From contig JAFLTR010000001.1 of NCBI GenBank assembly GCA_022509205.1, positions 1 through 64,000 on the forward strand: a stretch of DNA of 64,000 bases, given 5' to 3'. The notes under the pieces were generated by a model, which had not been told where the DNA came from, did not search any database, and saw only the letters and a list, made by a program, of their open reading frames with translations. Shown one piece after another: positions 19,170 through 30,413 of the stretch. The stretch comes from Muribaculaceae bacterium (GTDB lineage Bacteria > Bacteroidota > Bacteroidia > Bacteroidales > Muribaculaceae). The position numbers and the translations under genes were made by a program. The first letter of the stretch is position 1, and every line of letters begins with the position of its first letter.

Positions 19170-19763
19170 ATGGCTTGTTTTAGGAAAATATTAGTATCCA
19201 TTTTCATTTTTTTCTCCACAAGCGCATTTGCCCAGGAGTTTCCAGTGGTGGCACCCCCGGCAACTTTTATTCCACAAATTCAGTTGAAAACAAATTTGTT
19301 GCCTTGGGGTCTTGCCATACCTAACCTCGGGTTGGAATATGTCATGGCGAGGAAATGGTCGGTGGCATTCGATGTTTGGTTCTGTCCTTGGAAAATTTCT
19401 GACAAACTGTCGGTGAAGACGGTTGCAATATTGCCGGAAGCACGATGGTGGCTCAAGAATAGCGGCAAGGGATCTTTTTTTAATCTACATTTTAATCTGG
19501 CGTGGTTTAATGTGAGATGGAGTGATTACCGATATCAAGACCGGAGCCGACCTTTGTTAGGAGCCGGTATAGGTTATGGTTACCGGTTGGAATTCAACAG
19601 AAAATGGGGAATGGAATTTGAAATAGGGGCCGGAATGGCCAATATGAAATACGACCGGTATTACAATGTGAATAACGGTGCCTTGAAAGACACTCGGGTC
19701 ACGACTTATTGGGGTATAGACAGGGCCTCAGTGACTTTTACCTATCATCTTAGCGATCTATGA
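19170..19763 (+). CDS. DUF3575-like outer-membrane-associated protein
   Basis: Signal peptide (MACFRKILVSIFIFFSTSAFAQ) then LKTNLLPWGLAIPNLGLEYVMARKWSVAFDVWFCPWKISDKLSVKTVAILPEARWWL. The track start is 19098; 19170 fits the signal peptide. Confidence 0.82.
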   Translation: MACFRKILVSIFIFFSTSAFAQEFPVVAPPATFIPQIQLKTNLLPWGLAIPNLGLEYVMARKWSVAFDVWFCPWKISDKLSVKTVAILPEARWWLKNSGKGSFFNLHFNLAWFNVRWSDYRYQDRSRPLLGAGIGYGYRLEFNRKWGMEFEIGAGMANMKYDRYYNVNNGALKDTRVTTYWGIDRASVTFTYHLSDL

Positions 19764-20764
19764 GAAATATCAGAAACCCTCTTGCTTTGATTAACTTCTC
19801 GGCTGCTGTGATGATATTGACCGGGTGTATCCATGAATATCCTTATGCCACGCAGCTTCCGGCGACACCTCCGGGTAACACTCCGGCATCTGTCAGCGCA
19901 TATATAGAGGTGGAGTGTGATTTGGACTGGGAAACCATGCTTCATCATATAGATTTCTCTACAAAAGCTGAAGAACGTAACCATCGATTCATCATAGAAG
20001 TTAGAGATGGAGAAGAAACCGTTTGCCGGGATATACATTATATCGGGGAGACGGAATTCGCCGGAGGCCGGCTTCGCAGAAGATTGTCATCCTCCTTATC
20101 GGCAAAGAGATATGAAATGGCAGTGTGGTATGATATGGAGGATGAAGATAGGAATTACCCTTATTCCATAGATTGTCTCGATAATGTCAGAATCAACAAC
20201 TATTCCTCTACACAAGCTGATGCAATGAGATGCGGATATGCGTGGGATATCCTTGATCTCACGAGATATTCTGATAGTGAGGAAAGTAGCGGATACACCA
20301 AAGAGCTACAATTGCAGCATCCTGCAGCCCGGTTTGAAATAGTGGCAACAGATATCAACCAATTTATTTCCGACAACCGTGAGGCGCTCCTTCAGGGGGA
20401 TAGTTTTTCAGTGACACTTACATTAGAGAACGGTGCAAACGACTTTTTCGATATTTACGGCAACAGAAGTTGGAAAGAGGAGAATGTTGTTTTATCTGGG
20501 AGAATGCGTTTGCCATTTGATGAATATGACCAACTCAAGATAGCAGAAGGAGTGGCTTTTTGTAAAGAGGAAGATGAAATGACAGCTACCCTTACAATAA
20601 GAAATTCTGCCTTGTCCACTGTCTCTCAAACTGAAAGATTTTCATTCCCTGTGAAAAGAGGATATATCACCACAGTCACCGGTGATTTTCTCACCAATTC
20701 ACTTGACGGAATTTTCACTGTTGACAATGTTTGGGATGGGGTGATAGAATACGTGGTGGAATAA
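19760..20764 (+). CDS. Lipoprotein resembling Mfa2/FimB-type fimbrial anchor families
   Basis: Lipobox-like MILTGCIHEYPY; beta-rich two-domain layout; C-terminal GYITTVTGDFLTNSLDGIFTVDNVWDG. ATGA overlap with the DUF3575 gene. Confidence 0.65.
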   Translation: MRNIRNPLALINFSAAVMILTGCIHEYPYATQLPATPPGNTPASVSAYIEVECDLDWETMLHHIDFSTKAEERNHRFIIEVRDGEETVCRDIHYIGETEFAGGRLRRRLSSSLSAKRYEMAVWYDMEDEDRNYPYSIDCLDNVRINNYSSTQADAMRCGYAWDILDLTRYSDSEESSGYTKELQLQHPAARFEIVATDINQFISDNREALLQGDSFSVTLTLENGANDFFDIYGNRSWKEENVVLSGRMRLPFDEYDQLKIAEGVAFCKEEDEMTATLTIRNSALSTVSQTERFSFPVKRGYITTVTGDFLTNSLDGIFTVDNVWDGVIEYVVE

Positions 20765-20778
20765 TAAATAATAATAGC

Positions 20779-20820
20779 AAGAGGGTATGCCTGATGAAAA
20801 TATCGGCATACCCTCTTTTT
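20779..20820. terminator. Bidirectional terminator between convergent genes
   Basis: AAGAGGGTATGCC...GGCATACCCTCTTTTT. Confidence 0.9.
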
Positions 20821-20854
20821 ATAGTTTATATTCGGTTTTGGGCCGTAAAATCCT

Positions 20855-22195
20855 TTATTTTATTTTGGCTTTGATGGCTTCAGTTTCTTTCTCGTAGCCT
20901 GGTTTTTCGAGGAGGGCAAACATATTTTTCTTGTAAGCTTCCACACCGGGCTGGTTGAAAGGATTGACGCCGAGGATATAACCACTGATACCGCAAGCTT
21001 TCTCGAAGAAATAGATAAGCTGGCCTATAGTGTTTTCTTCCAGAGCATTGAGCTCTATCTTTATAACGGGCACACCGCCGTCGACGTGAGCGATTTTGGT
21101 GCCAAGTTCAGCCATCTTGTTCACTTCGTCGATATTCTTTCCAGCCAAATAATTGATGCCGTCAAGATTGGCTGCATCCTGGGGTATGCGACGTGTGATA
21201 GCCGGTTTCTTCACTGAGAGCACGGTCTCGAATATAGTGCGCTCTCCATCCTGGATCCATTGACCCATGGAGTGAAGGTCGGTGGTGAGATCCACTGAAG
21301 CCGGGAAAATACCTTTCTTATCCTTACCTTCGCTTTCGCCGTAGAGCTGTTTCCACCATTCAGCAAAATAATGCAGCTTGGGATTGTAGTTCACAAGGAT
21401 TTCAATCTTCTTTCCGCTTTCATAGAGAGCATTACGCATACGCGCGTAAGTTTCGCAAGGATTTTCGGCACCCGGATGTTTTGCGGTTTCTTCCATTTCG
21501 GCGGCTCCTTTCACGAGTTTTTCGATATCGAAACCGGCGCAAGCGATAGGAAGAAGACCTACGGGAGAGAGCACAGAGAAACGTCCGCCCACATTGTCGG
21601 CGATAACATAAGTTTCATATCCTTCCTGAGTTGCGAGAGTACGGAGTGCACCCTTCTTTTCATCAGTTATAGCCACGATAAGATCTTTTGCAGCCTCTTT
21701 TCCGGCCTGTTTCTCAAGTAGCTCTTTGAAGATACGGAAAGCGATAGCGGGTTCGGTGGTTGTGCCGGATTTAGAAATCACGATGATACCGAATTTCTTA
21801 CCTGTAAGAAGTTTCTCGAGTTCTGCGGTATATTCTTCGCTGATATTCTGACCGGCATAAAGAATCTTGGGATTCTTGGGGGTCGGGGCGTAGAAATCTG
21901 TAAAATTGTCGGAAAGAGCAGAAATTACAGCCTTAGCGCCCAGATAACTGCCACCGATACCGATGCAGACTACATATTCGCATTTTTCACGCAGTCTTTC
22001 GGCAGTCTTATTTATACTGTCGAGAAGAGATTTAGGAGTTTCCGACGGGAGATGAAGCCAGCCCAGGAAGTCGTTGCCGGCACCTGTGCCGTTTTCAAGT
22101 GTTGTCATTGCGTCGACGGCACGGTCTTTATTTGCCTCAAACTGTTTTTCGGCAAAATAGATAGCGTCTTGAATGTTTAATTCGATTGATTTCAT
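20855..22195 (-). CDS. pgi: Glucose-6-phosphate isomerase
   Basis: [71 protein letters not shown]. Confidence 0.97.
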   Translation of the reverse strand: MKSIELNIQDAIYFAEKQFEANKDRAVDAMTTLENGTGAGNDFLGWLHLPSETPKSLLDSINKTAERLREKCEYVVCIGIGGSYLGAKAVISALSDNFTDFYAPTPKNPKILYAGQNISEEYTAELEKLLTGKKFGIIVISKSGTTTEPAIAFRIFKELLEKQAGKEAAKDLIVAITDEKKGALRTLATQEGYETYVIADNVGGRFSVLSPVGLLPIACAGFDIEKLVKGAAEMEETAKHPGAENPCETYARMRNALYESGKKIEILVNYNPKLHYFAEWWKQLYGESEGKDKKGIFPASVDLTTDLHSMGQWIQDGERTIFETVLSVKKPAITRRIPQDAANLDGINYLAGKNIDEVNKMAELGTKIAHVDGGVPVIKIELNALEENTIGQLIYFFEKACGISGYILGVNPFNQPGVEAYKKNMFALLEKPGYEKETEAIKAKIK

Positions 22196-22246
22196 GGTTA
22201 TGTTTTTGGAATTGTTATTTGTGTCGTGGTTGTTATTGTGTTGAGG

Positions 22247-23254
22247 TTAGGTGAAACTGTCGGCGATAGCACGGAAAGCTTGGCGCGGATTCTTGCCCTC
22301 GTATATGATACGATAGACACAGTTCAGTATCGGCATTTCAACGTCATACTTTTCTTCATTTATGTCGTGCATACATTTTGTCCCGTAGTAGCCTTCAGCC
22401 ACCATCTCCATCTCCATCATCGCGCTTTTCACGCTATAGCCTTTTCCGATCATGGCTCCGAAGTTGTGGTTGCGCGAAAAGATGCTGTAGGCAGTCACGA
22501 GGAGGTCGCCCAAATAAGCAGAACGGTCGATGTCTCGCTCGCAATCCATTGGTGCGGCTACGTCGATAAACCGGCGCATCTCCCGTATTGCGTTGCACAC
22601 AAGCATCGCCTTGAAGTTATCGCCGGCCTTCATACCGTCGACGATACCGGCGGCAATGGCATATACATTCTTGAGCACCGCACCATATTCGATACCGGCC
22701 ACATCGAGCGATACAATAGTCTTAAGACGGGAACTCGAGATGCTGCGTGCGAAATTTGTGCCCTTGATGGGGTCGTGACATCCGATAGTGAGATAGCTCA
22801 AATGGTCGAGAGCCACTTCTTCAGCGTGGCAAGGTCCGCCGATTACAATCAGATTATTGTCGGCACAACCTTTATGAGTTGCAAACCAGTCGGTGATAAT
22901 CTGATTATCACCTGGCACAATACCTTTCACTGCCGAAACGACATTCTTATCGGACATGTCGACGGTGATTTTCTCAGCCTCATCCTTAAAAAATGGTGAG
23001 GGCACAGCCACAACAATTGTCTTGGCACCCTGCACAGCCATATTTATATCGGAGAAGAAATCTATCCGGTGGGTATCGAATGTGATATCACTGAGATACA
23101 CCGGGTTACGATGATGCTTCACAAAGTCGGCAATGCGGTCGGGTCGACGGATATACCAATTTATCCTCGAATTATTGTTGAGAATCAGTTTGGCAAGTGC
23201 CGTAGCCCAACTTCCGGAACCTATTATTGCTATCTTTCCGAGGTTTTCCATCAT
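22247..23254 (-). CDS. gpsA: NAD(P)H-dependent glycerol-3-phosphate dehydrogenase
   Basis: [64 protein letters not shown]. Confidence 0.95.
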   Translation of the reverse strand: MMENLGKIAIIGSGSWATALAKLILNNNSRINWYIRRPDRIADFVKHHRNPVYLSDITFDTHRIDFFSDINMAVQGAKTIVVAVPSPFFKDEAEKITVDMSDKNVVSAVKGIVPGDNQIITDWFATHKGCADNNLIVIGGPCHAEEVALDHLSYLTIGCHDPIKGTNFARSISSSRLKTIVSLDVAGIEYGAVLKNVYAIAAGIVDGMKAGDNFKAMLVCNAIREMRRFIDVAAPMDCERDIDRSAYLGDLLVTAYSIFSRNHNFGAMIGKGYSVKSAMMEMEMVAEGYYGTKCMHDINEEKYDVEMPILNCVYRIIYEGKNPRQAFRAIADSFT

Positions 23255-24795
23255 TCCTCAGCATTATCTTCACCGGACTCCTGTTTTTTCTCGGGACGCA
23301 TTTGGGGGAAGAGTAGCACTTCCTGGATAGCAGACTGGCCTGTCATAAGCATAGCGAGGCGATCCATTCCGATACCCATTCCCGATGTTGGCGGCATACC
23401 GTATTCCAAAGCCCTGATAAAATCATGGTCAATGATCATAGCCTCATCGTCGCCCTTGTCGGCAAGTTTCATCTGTTCCACAAATCTCTCATACTGGTCG
23501 ATCGGGTCGTTAAGCTCCGAGTATGCATTTGCAAGCTCCTTGCCATTTACCATAAGCTCGAATCTCTCAGTTAGTTCGGGATTCTCTCTGTGGCGCTTGG
23601 TCAATGGCGACATCTCGATAGGATAATCGATGATGAAAGTGGGCTGAATATAACTTCCCTCACATTTTTCGCCGAAAATCTCATCGATAATCTTTCCTTT
23701 TCCAAAAGAAGCATCAATCTCTATGCCGTTTTTCTTACAGAAATCCCTCAGTTCCTCCTCACTTTTCCCTGTGATATCGAAACCTGTCTTCTCAAGTATT
23801 GCCTCAGCCATAGTGACTCTTGGATAGGGAGCCTTGAAAGATATAGTGTTATCGCCCACCTGTACCTCGGTCGTGCCGTTGACATCCATACAAATCTTTT
23901 CGAGCATCTTCTCTGTAAAGCTCATCATCCAGTTGTAGTCCTTATAGGCCACATAAATCTCCATACAGGTGAACTCCGGATTGTGGGTGCGGTCCATACC
24001 TTCGTTTCGGAAATTCTTCGAGAATTCATAGACACCCTCGAAACCTCCTACAATAAGGCGTTTGAGATAAAGCTCATCGGCAATTCTAAGGTATAGAGGA
24101 ATGTCGAGGGCATTGTGGTGGGTGATGAAAGGCCTTGCAGCCGCACCTCCCGGGATGCTTTGCAGAATTGGGGTCTCCACTTCGACATATCCGTGGGAAT
24201 TGAAATATTCCCTCATCGAATTAAACATTCTGGTGCGTTTCAGGAAGATTTCCTTAATGCCGGGATTCACGATGAGGTCGACATATCTTTGGCGATAACG
24301 TTGCTCCGGGTCGGAGAAAGCATCGTAGGCCTTACCATCTTTGAGTTTCACAATGGGCAAAGGTCTCAGACTCTTTGACAGCACCGTGATTTCTTGTGCA
24401 TGAATGGAGATTTCTCCCATCTGAGTACGGAATACGTAACCCTTTACACCAATAAAGTCGCCGATATCAAGAAGTTTCTTAAACACTACGTTATAGAATT
24501 CCTTATCCTCACCCGGGCAGATGTCATCGCGGCTCACATACACCTGGATTCTGCCTTCGCTATCCTGCAGCTCCAGGAAAGAGGCTTTGCCCATAATACG
24601 TCGGCTCATTATTCTACCGGCCACCGCAACTTCACGCTTCGGCTCTTCGTCGTCTTTGAAATTTTCTTTTATTTCCTTTGAATAACCTGTCACCGGAAAT
24701 TCATTGGCCGGATAAGGCTCTATTCCACGCTCGCGTAGCGCCTGCATACTGTTGCGACGCCCTATTTCCTGCTCGTTTAATTCTTGATTTGCCAT
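23251..24795 (-). CDS. lysS: Lysine--tRNA ligase, class II
   Basis: [59 protein letters not shown]. Confidence 0.98.
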   Translation of the reverse strand: MANQELNEQEIGRRNSMQALRERGIEPYPANEFPVTGYSKEIKENFKDDEEPKREVAVAGRIMSRRIMGKASFLELQDSEGRIQVYVSRDDICPGEDKEFYNVVFKKLLDIGDFIGVKGYVFRTQMGEISIHAQEITVLSKSLRPLPIVKLKDGKAYDAFSDPEQRYRQRYVDLIVNPGIKEIFLKRTRMFNSMREYFNSHGYVEVETPILQSIPGGAAARPFITHHNALDIPLYLRIADELYLKRLIVGGFEGVYEFSKNFRNEGMDRTHNPEFTCMEIYVAYKDYNWMMSFTEKMLEKICMDVNGTTEVQVGDNTISFKAPYPRVTMAEAILEKTGFDITGKSEEELRDFCKKNGIEIDASFGKGKIIDEIFGEKCEGSYIQPTFIIDYPIEMSPLTKRHRENPELTERFELMVNGKELANAYSELNDPIDQYERFVEQMKLADKGDDEAMIIDHDFIRALEYGMPPTSGMGIGMDRLAMLMTGQSAIQEVLLFPQMRPEKKQESGEDNAEE

Positions 24796-24835
24796 ACTTA
24801 TCGATTATAGTGCAAATATAAATAAAATGATGGAG

Positions 24836-26122
24836 TTAAAATTCAAGAAGCTTCATATATTTTCCGGCAATACGTTTCCCGGAAAACTTTTCCATTACAC
24901 TTTCATGCATTTTCTCCTTCATATCTGAAAAACGCGGCTCATCTTTCACCACATCAGCTCCCCATAGGATTCCCCGGGCAAGATTTTCAGCCCGATTTCC
25001 CAAATCCTCATCGTATGCAGCTATATACCCGGTGGAGAGATGCTCTACAATATCCCCTTGTCCCCCACGGTTGAACGCAACGGGGATACAGCCATAAGCC
25101 TGTGCCTCAACAAGTGTGCCCGGCAATGTCTCATAGGATGAGGCTGAAACCACAATGTGGGAATCCCGGTAGGCCCGGGCTATGGATTCTTCCCCTTTGA
25201 GAACACCCAGATATTTCACCGGTAATCCGAAACCTTCGAGTGAGTCGTGGTTCTTATAGTCTCCGAAAAATCTCAACTCCAGATTTTTAGCCATTGTCGG
25301 ATATCTTTCCGCAATTATTCCGGAAACTTCCCTCATTGTTTCCAGCCCTTTGATAGGATCGTCAAGTCGAGCTGCTCCAAACAAAATTCCTATCCTTCCC
25401 ACCCCCGGCTTGTCTCCAACTTTTGTTTCCTTGACATCGGGAGTATTTTCATCACTGTCAATAGGGAAAGCATTTCCTATTACTTCAATTTTCTGCCCTT
25501 TCAATAACTCACTTTCCTCACCCTTAGCTTTAAGCCAGTTGCTCACCGCTACAAAAGTGATCCGGTGAGGACCGTCGATATATAATCTTTCTTTGACACC
25601 GTGGATTTTTTTTGAAAGATCGTCATGTCCGGCTTTCCTCCCTAATAGAGGACAATCCCCACAATTTTTCAGGAAATGGCTGCATCTTCCTGCATGATGG
25701 CACACACCTGTCATATTCCACATATCGTGCATTGTCCAGATCACAGGTTTACCAAGAGCCAAGACCTTGCCGACACCTTTCAGGGACAACAGTCCCTGAT
25801 TTATCCAATTAAGCAAAATGGCATCGGCCTCTTTCACCAACGGATGTTTCCAAAGGGGGAGACCCACCTCTCCGGTGTCGATTTTAAAAAGAGTCTTGCG
25901 GTTAAATCCGTTGGAAAAAAAAATCTTCAGGCGTTCTCTAAGAAAATGAAATTTGATATTGAGAGGGGAAGCGGCTAATTCCACATATTCAGAGTCTGTG
26001 ATTTTTTCTGCCACGAGCATCCTTGCATCCACTCCCTCGGCCCTAAGGGCCTCCATAAGGCGACGGCTGACAACAGCCGCCCCACCCGTGGAATCGCTCT
26101 TATTAATGATTACAATTTTCAA
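24836..26122 (-). CDS. Glycosyltransferase family 4 protein
   Basis: NKSDSTGGAAVVSRRLMEALRAEGVDARMLV, VWTMHDMWNMTGVCHHAGRC, SSYETLPGTLVEAQAYGCIPVAFNRGG. Confidence 0.92.
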   Translation of the reverse strand: MKIVIINKSDSTGGAAVVSRRLMEALRAEGVDARMLVAEKITDSEYVELAASPLNIKFHFLRERLKIFFSNGFNRKTLFKIDTGEVGLPLWKHPLVKEADAILLNWINQGLLSLKGVGKVLALGKPVIWTMHDMWNMTGVCHHAGRCSHFLKNCGDCPLLGRKAGHDDLSKKIHGVKERLYIDGPHRITFVAVSNWLKAKGEESELLKGQKIEVIGNAFPIDSDENTPDVKETKVGDKPGVGRIGILFGAARLDDPIKGLETMREVSGIIAERYPTMAKNLELRFFGDYKNHDSLEGFGLPVKYLGVLKGEESIARAYRDSHIVVSASSYETLPGTLVEAQAYGCIPVAFNRGGQGDIVEHLSTGYIAAYDEDLGNRAENLARGILWGADVVKDEPRFSDMKEKMHESVMEKFSGKRIAGKYMKLLEF

Positions 26123-26158
26123 ATCCTTTTTAATTTTCAGCCAACGCTACATGCAGAG

Positions 26159-26650
26159 TCACCCCACCCTTTGATAGGTCACGTAACGGTAGGATACACC
26201 CTCGTCGGTTTTTTCCGTGGGGGATTCCTCTGTGATTCGCCATTCAGAGGCCGGGGGAAATTCCAGGAAGGCGTCAGCATCCTGACAGGTCGCTTCCACC
26301 TCTGTCAGTATCAATTGAGTGGCATGAGGTAAAAAAGCTTTATATATAGCCGCTCCTCCGATAATGAAGGTATCGTCATTTCGGGTTAACAGCAAAGCCT
26401 CCTCCGGAGAATTCACAATCTCCGCCCCCTCTGCCGGATAATCCTTTCTTCGCGTCACCACAATGTTGCGACGTCCCGGGAGCGGGCGCTTGGGCAACGA
26501 TTCCCAGGTGGCTCTCCCCATCACGATTGGATGCCCCATGGTGAGAGATTTGAACCTCTTTAAATCAGAGGGAATACTCCAGATTAGGTCCCCATCTTTG
26601 CCGATGGCTCCATCCTTACCGACAGCTGCAATTAATTTTATCTCCGGCAT
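26159..26650 (-). CDS. folA: Dihydrofolate reductase
   Basis: LIAAVGKDGAIGKDGDLIWSIPSDLKRFKSLTMGHPIVMGRATWESLPKRPLPGRRNIVVTR. Confidence 0.97.
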   Translation of the reverse strand: MPEIKLIAAVGKDGAIGKDGDLIWSIPSDLKRFKSLTMGHPIVMGRATWESLPKRPLPGRRNIVVTRRKDYPAEGAEIVNSPEEALLLTRNDDTFIIGGAAIYKAFLPHATQLILTEVEATCQDADAFLEFPPASEWRITEESPTEKTDEGVSYRYVTYQRVG

Positions 26651-26673
26651 ATTCTTGAGGTTGCAAAGGAGAT

Positions 26674-27930
26674 TTATACATATCTAATTTTGGCTTTACG
26701 TATCACCCGCCAGCAGCCTCCCTCGAATACGGCAGTGCCGGCAGATTCAGTAAGTATTTTTGATGCCGAAGCTGTGTCGTCGAGGTTATGACCCGAGCAG
26801 GCATTCTCAAGATATTCTCGAGGATTGGAAAGCGCGAGACTCCAGGCTGCCTGAGAATTGGCTACACGGAAAGTGCCTGAATAGCCATCGCTTGTCTCGA
26901 GCACAAAGACAGAATTCCCTACATTCAAAGACCTGTCAGCCCTCACAAAAATACCTTTTGAATTGGCTCTTCCGAGATAAATAGATCTGAGGGGAGCTTT
27001 TCCCTCACCTATGGGTTCTGATGGCCTGGACTCCATTCTCTCCCGGGAGGCTGCGCCTGCTTTCAGTGATTGCAATTCAGCTGTGGCCGCTTCCAGTTTT
27101 GACTTCAAATCCGAGTTTTGCCTCTGTGCGTTTTCGAGTTTCTTGTTTAGCATAGCAATCTCGACATCCTTGTCGGCCACGGCAGTTTCAAGATGTTCGA
27201 TACGTTCGGCATCCCCTTCGTCTCTTTTACCATAAGTCGGATTGTCTGTGCCATTTTTCTTCATGACATTAGCCGCATATACCACCAAAGCCACTACGAT
27301 TGCCACCAGAATCGCGAGCACCATTATATATACCCAGGTATAATTAGATTCCTTCTCCACAGGCATATCGGTTTCTTCTTCCTCTTCCCGGGCAGCCAAC
27401 GCCTTTTCGGCTTCCTCAAGCTGTTTGAGTTCCTGAGAAGGATTTTCCTGTGGTGAGGCAACAGCGGGAGTCTCTCCTTTCACATCTTGAGCCACAGTCG
27501 GGGTGGTCGGAGCCACAGTCTTTTCGGGCTGAGGAGGAGCGATGGTCATCTTATTGATCTGGGTGCGAGCCCTGATTCTGCCGCCACGTCCCTTTTCGAG
27601 CAAACCTTTGTTCTGGAAAGCTGTCACAGCCCAATATTCCACAAGCTTTGCCTTGTCCCAGTCTTTATAGTCTGTGGGCACGGGTATGGCCTTGAACGCC
27701 TTGATGTTTTCCTTCTCCTTGGTTTTCAATACAGCCTCGAGTTCCTCCATCGTTGTCGGATTAAGATCGTCGAGATATCCGGAGCCGTCGTTGGCATAAC
27801 GGATATAAGCCTTGGCTGCAATGGTGCGTGCCTGTTCCATCTCTTTCTGAGTCACTGCAGACATAATAGCCGGAAAGGTCAAGACGGCAATCACCATTAT
27901 AACTTTCAAACAATTGATATTTTTCCTCAT
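26674..27930 (-). CDS. Conserved hypothetical protein: signal peptide, Pro/Glu linker, TM helix, coiled coil, C-terminal beta domain
   Basis: TWVYIMVLAILVAIVVALVVYAANVM TM; VADKDVEIAMLNKKLENAQRQNSDLKSKLEAATAELQSLK coiled coil; RSIYLGRANSKGIFVRADRSLNVGNSVFVLE C-terminal domain. Confidence 0.7.
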   Translation of the reverse strand: MRKNINCLKVIMVIAVLTFPAIMSAVTQKEMEQARTIAAKAYIRYANDGSGYLDDLNPTTMEELEAVLKTKEKENIKAFKAIPVPTDYKDWDKAKLVEYWAVTAFQNKGLLEKGRGGRIRARTQINKMTIAPPQPEKTVAPTTPTVAQDVKGETPAVASPQENPSQELKQLEEAEKALAAREEEEETDMPVEKESNYTWVYIMVLAILVAIVVALVVYAANVMKKNGTDNPTYGKRDEGDAERIEHLETAVADKDVEIAMLNKKLENAQRQNSDLKSKLEAATAELQSLKAGAASRERMESRPSEPIGEGKAPLRSIYLGRANSKGIFVRADRSLNVGNSVFVLETSDGYSGTFRVANSQAAWSLALSNPREYLENACSGHNLDDTASASKILTESAGTAVFEGGCWRVIRKAKIRYV

Positions 27931-28009
27931 AATTTATGGTTGTTCGTATATCGTAATAAGTTTAATCTCCCAAACAGGAAAGAGGTAGCTCAAAACTGGC
28001 TACCGGTGA

Positions 28010-29419
28010 CTACATATCCCGGCGTAGTCGAGCCACAGGTATCCCGGTGCGGTCGCGATATTTGGCTATGGTTCTTCTTGACACGTCATAACCCTTTTTG
28101 AGCATCGCGTCTTTTATCTTCTCGTCGCTCAGAGGATGTTTCTTGTCTTCCTCCTCCACAATCTTCTTTATCTCGGCCTCTATCTTGCGGTTGGTGAGCA
28201 CTTCTGATTCAGTTTCACCGGTTTCCCTGTCTTTTTCGCCTCCTTTTTCCCCGCCTATGGAATCGCTGAAAAAGAATCTCAGGGGGAAGATGCCCCATGG
28301 GGTGTTGACATGCTTGTTGGTGGTGGCCCTCGACACCACAGAGAGGTCGTAGCCCGTCATGGCGGATATATCCTTTATCATCATCGGTTTCAGTCGATAG
28401 ATGTTCTGAGTCAGGAAATATTCCTTCTGAATAGTGACAATGGCCGTCATCACATTTATAAGAGTTTCCTGTCTCTGCTTCAAAATACGGATGAAATCGC
28501 GGGCGTCGTTATATCTGTTGAAAATAAATTCGTTACCTTTTTTAGCTTTTTTCTGAGCGTTAGCATTTAATTCGGCCACAGCCTCTGAAAAAGTCCGGTC
28601 GATGGTAAGTTCGGGAATCCGGTTGTTGGTGGATATTGAAATCTCCCCATCTTCTACATTAACATTCAAGTCGGGCACAATCACATTTGAAGTGTCCATG
28701 GAAGAAGAGAAAGCTGCTCCGGGTTTGGGATTTAGGGAGCGTATGAGGTCAACGGCAACTTTTACTCTCTGTGGCGACAGTTTTAGTGACGATGTCAGTT
28801 TGTGACTATGTTTCATGGAGAAAGCCTCAAACTGATTGTCTATAATGTTGAGGGCATCTTCAGTAGCCTCGTTTTTGGGGAGGTGAAGCAACTGCAGTCT
28901 GAGACATTCGCGCAGGTCACCGGCTCCGACACCGTAAGGCTCGAAGTCTCTCACGATATCCAGAGCCTCAAGAGCGGTGGCTTTGTCAACATTTATACCC
29001 GGACCAAAAGCCATGTCGTTGATTATCCCGTCGATAGGGCGTCGGAGATATCCGTTGGAATCGATATTTCCGATTATATATCGGGCCGTAGTGCGGGTGA
29101 GGTCGGGCATCGTTCTTTCTGAAAGCTGGCGCAAAAGGCTGTCGAGTAAAGATTCCCCTGTGTCCGGGGGTGAAAAGTCATAGTTTTGTTCCTCTCCGCT
29201 TTGGTTACGACCCTGATAAAACCTGTATTGTGGGGACTCTTCCTGCTCGATGGGCTGGTCTTCATCTATTTCAAGAGCAGGATTCTCCTCCAGTTCCCGG
29301 TCGATTGCCTCCTCCAGCTCCGGAGCGGTATACTCCAACAGTTTGGTAAACCGCAATTGCTGCATCGAAAGACGCATTACGGTTTTCTGTTCTAAAGATA
29401 GATTCTGGTTTGAAGCCAT
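28010..29419 (-). CDS. rpoN: RNA polymerase sigma-54 factor
   Basis: LSLEQKTVMRLSMQQLRFTKLLEYTAPELEEAIDRELEENPAL; C-terminal RpoN-box-like SRRTIAKYRDRTGIP. Confidence 0.97.
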   Translation of the reverse strand: MASNQNLSLEQKTVMRLSMQQLRFTKLLEYTAPELEEAIDRELEENPALEIDEDQPIEQEESPQYRFYQGRNQSGEEQNYDFSPPDTGESLLDSLLRQLSERTMPDLTRTTARYIIGNIDSNGYLRRPIDGIINDMAFGPGINVDKATALEALDIVRDFEPYGVGAGDLRECLRLQLLHLPKNEATEDALNIIDNQFEAFSMKHSHKLTSSLKLSPQRVKVAVDLIRSLNPKPGAAFSSSMDTSNVIVPDLNVNVEDGEISISTNNRIPELTIDRTFSEAVAELNANAQKKAKKGNEFIFNRYNDARDFIRILKQRQETLINVMTAIVTIQKEYFLTQNIYRLKPMMIKDISAMTGYDLSVVSRATTNKHVNTPWGIFPLRFFFSDSIGGEKGGEKDRETGETESEVLTNRKIEAEIKKIVEEEDKKHPLSDEKIKDAMLKKGYDVSRRTIAKYRDRTGIPVARLRRDM

Positions 29420-29619
29420 CGTAACTTTTTAGTCTTCGGGAAATGTGTAATGTTTTGATTGCGAAATTACCTCAAATAAGCGCAAGCGTAAAAAAATAAA
29501 GATAAAAAATTGTAGGAGACGCAAAATTTGTTTAATTTCGCGCTTTGTAGGGAATTAGTGCGATTATGGGAAAAATATGCCCTGTATTCCCCTCTTTTGT
29601 AAAATAAATAAAAAAGAAA

Positions 29620-30309
29620 ATGGCATCTCATAGAGATAATCAACATGAAGAAACTGCTATAGACCGTATGAACACCCATCTTACAGATGCGGGCAGCAAA
29701 ATAGCAGAAAACAAGAAGATCATTTTTATTGCCATCGGTGTTATCCTGGTGGTTGCAGCATTCGTATTGAGCTATCTTTTCATCTATAAGAATCCGAAGA
29801 TGGAGAAAGCCTTTGAGGCTTATAACGGTATAGAGACCCAAAACCTGAACGACAGCACTGCTGCAGCCCAATATATGCAGGTGGCCGACCAATATAATGG
29901 CGACACAGCCGGGAAGCTTGCAGCTCTCAGTGCCGGCGAAGCCCTCTATAATCAGGGTCGATACGAAGAGGCAGCCGAATACCTAAAGAAATTTTCATCG
30001 AATGATGACGTGCTTGAGGCCAATGCTTTGGTTTTGACCGGCGACTGCTATGTAAACCTGGAAAAATATGATGAAGCTATCAATTATTTCCAAAAAGCAG
30101 TGCGCCGTGCCAACAATAATCCGCAGATTGTCCCCAGAGTGCTTCTCAAGGAGGCTAACGTCTACGATGCTCAGGGAAATTATGGCAAAGCTCTGGAATG
30201 CTATCAGCAGATAAAAAACAATTATCCGCAGTTCCAGCTTGGCAACGGTATGGATATGGATGCCTATATTGCACGTGAGCTTGCAAGAATGGGCGAGCCG
30301 GCTATGTAA
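29620..30309 (+). CDS. Membrane-anchored tetratricopeptide repeat protein
   Basis: TM IIFIAIGVILVVAAFVLSYLFIY followed by TPR repeats (EALYNQGRYEEAAEYLKKF; YVNLEKYDEAINYFQKA; YDAQGNYGKALECYQQI). Confidence 0.87.
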   Translation: MASHRDNQHEETAIDRMNTHLTDAGSKIAENKKIIFIAIGVILVVAAFVLSYLFIYKNPKMEKAFEAYNGIETQNLNDSTAAAQYMQVADQYNGDTAGKLAALSAGEALYNQGRYEEAAEYLKKFSSNDDVLEANALVLTGDCYVNLEKYDEAINYFQKAVRRANNNPQIVPRVLLKEANVYDAQGNYGKALECYQQIKNNYPQFQLGNGMDMDAYIARELARMGEPAM

Positions 30310-30375
30310 AAAAATACAATCTCTGAAGTTTTTTCAGACTTCATAAAATAATAAAACACTCTTGCTTATTTTATG

Positions 30376-30410
30376 AAAAGGGGCGCCATCCTTCGGGCTG
30401 ACGCCCTTTT
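30376..30410. terminator. Terminator between convergent genes
   Basis: AAAAGGGGCGccatccttcgggctgaCGCCCTTTT. Confidence 0.88.
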
Positions 30411-30413
30411 CTT

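Noticed and set aside
22226-22999. 257-aa plus-strand ORF opposite gpsA
   Set aside because: Antisense shadow of gpsA; His/Val-rich translation with no motif.
29467-29892. Minus-strand 141-aa ORF between rpoN and the TPR gene
   Set aside because: Antisense to the promoter and 5' half of the convincing TPR protein; Cys/Phe/Ser-rich artefact composition.
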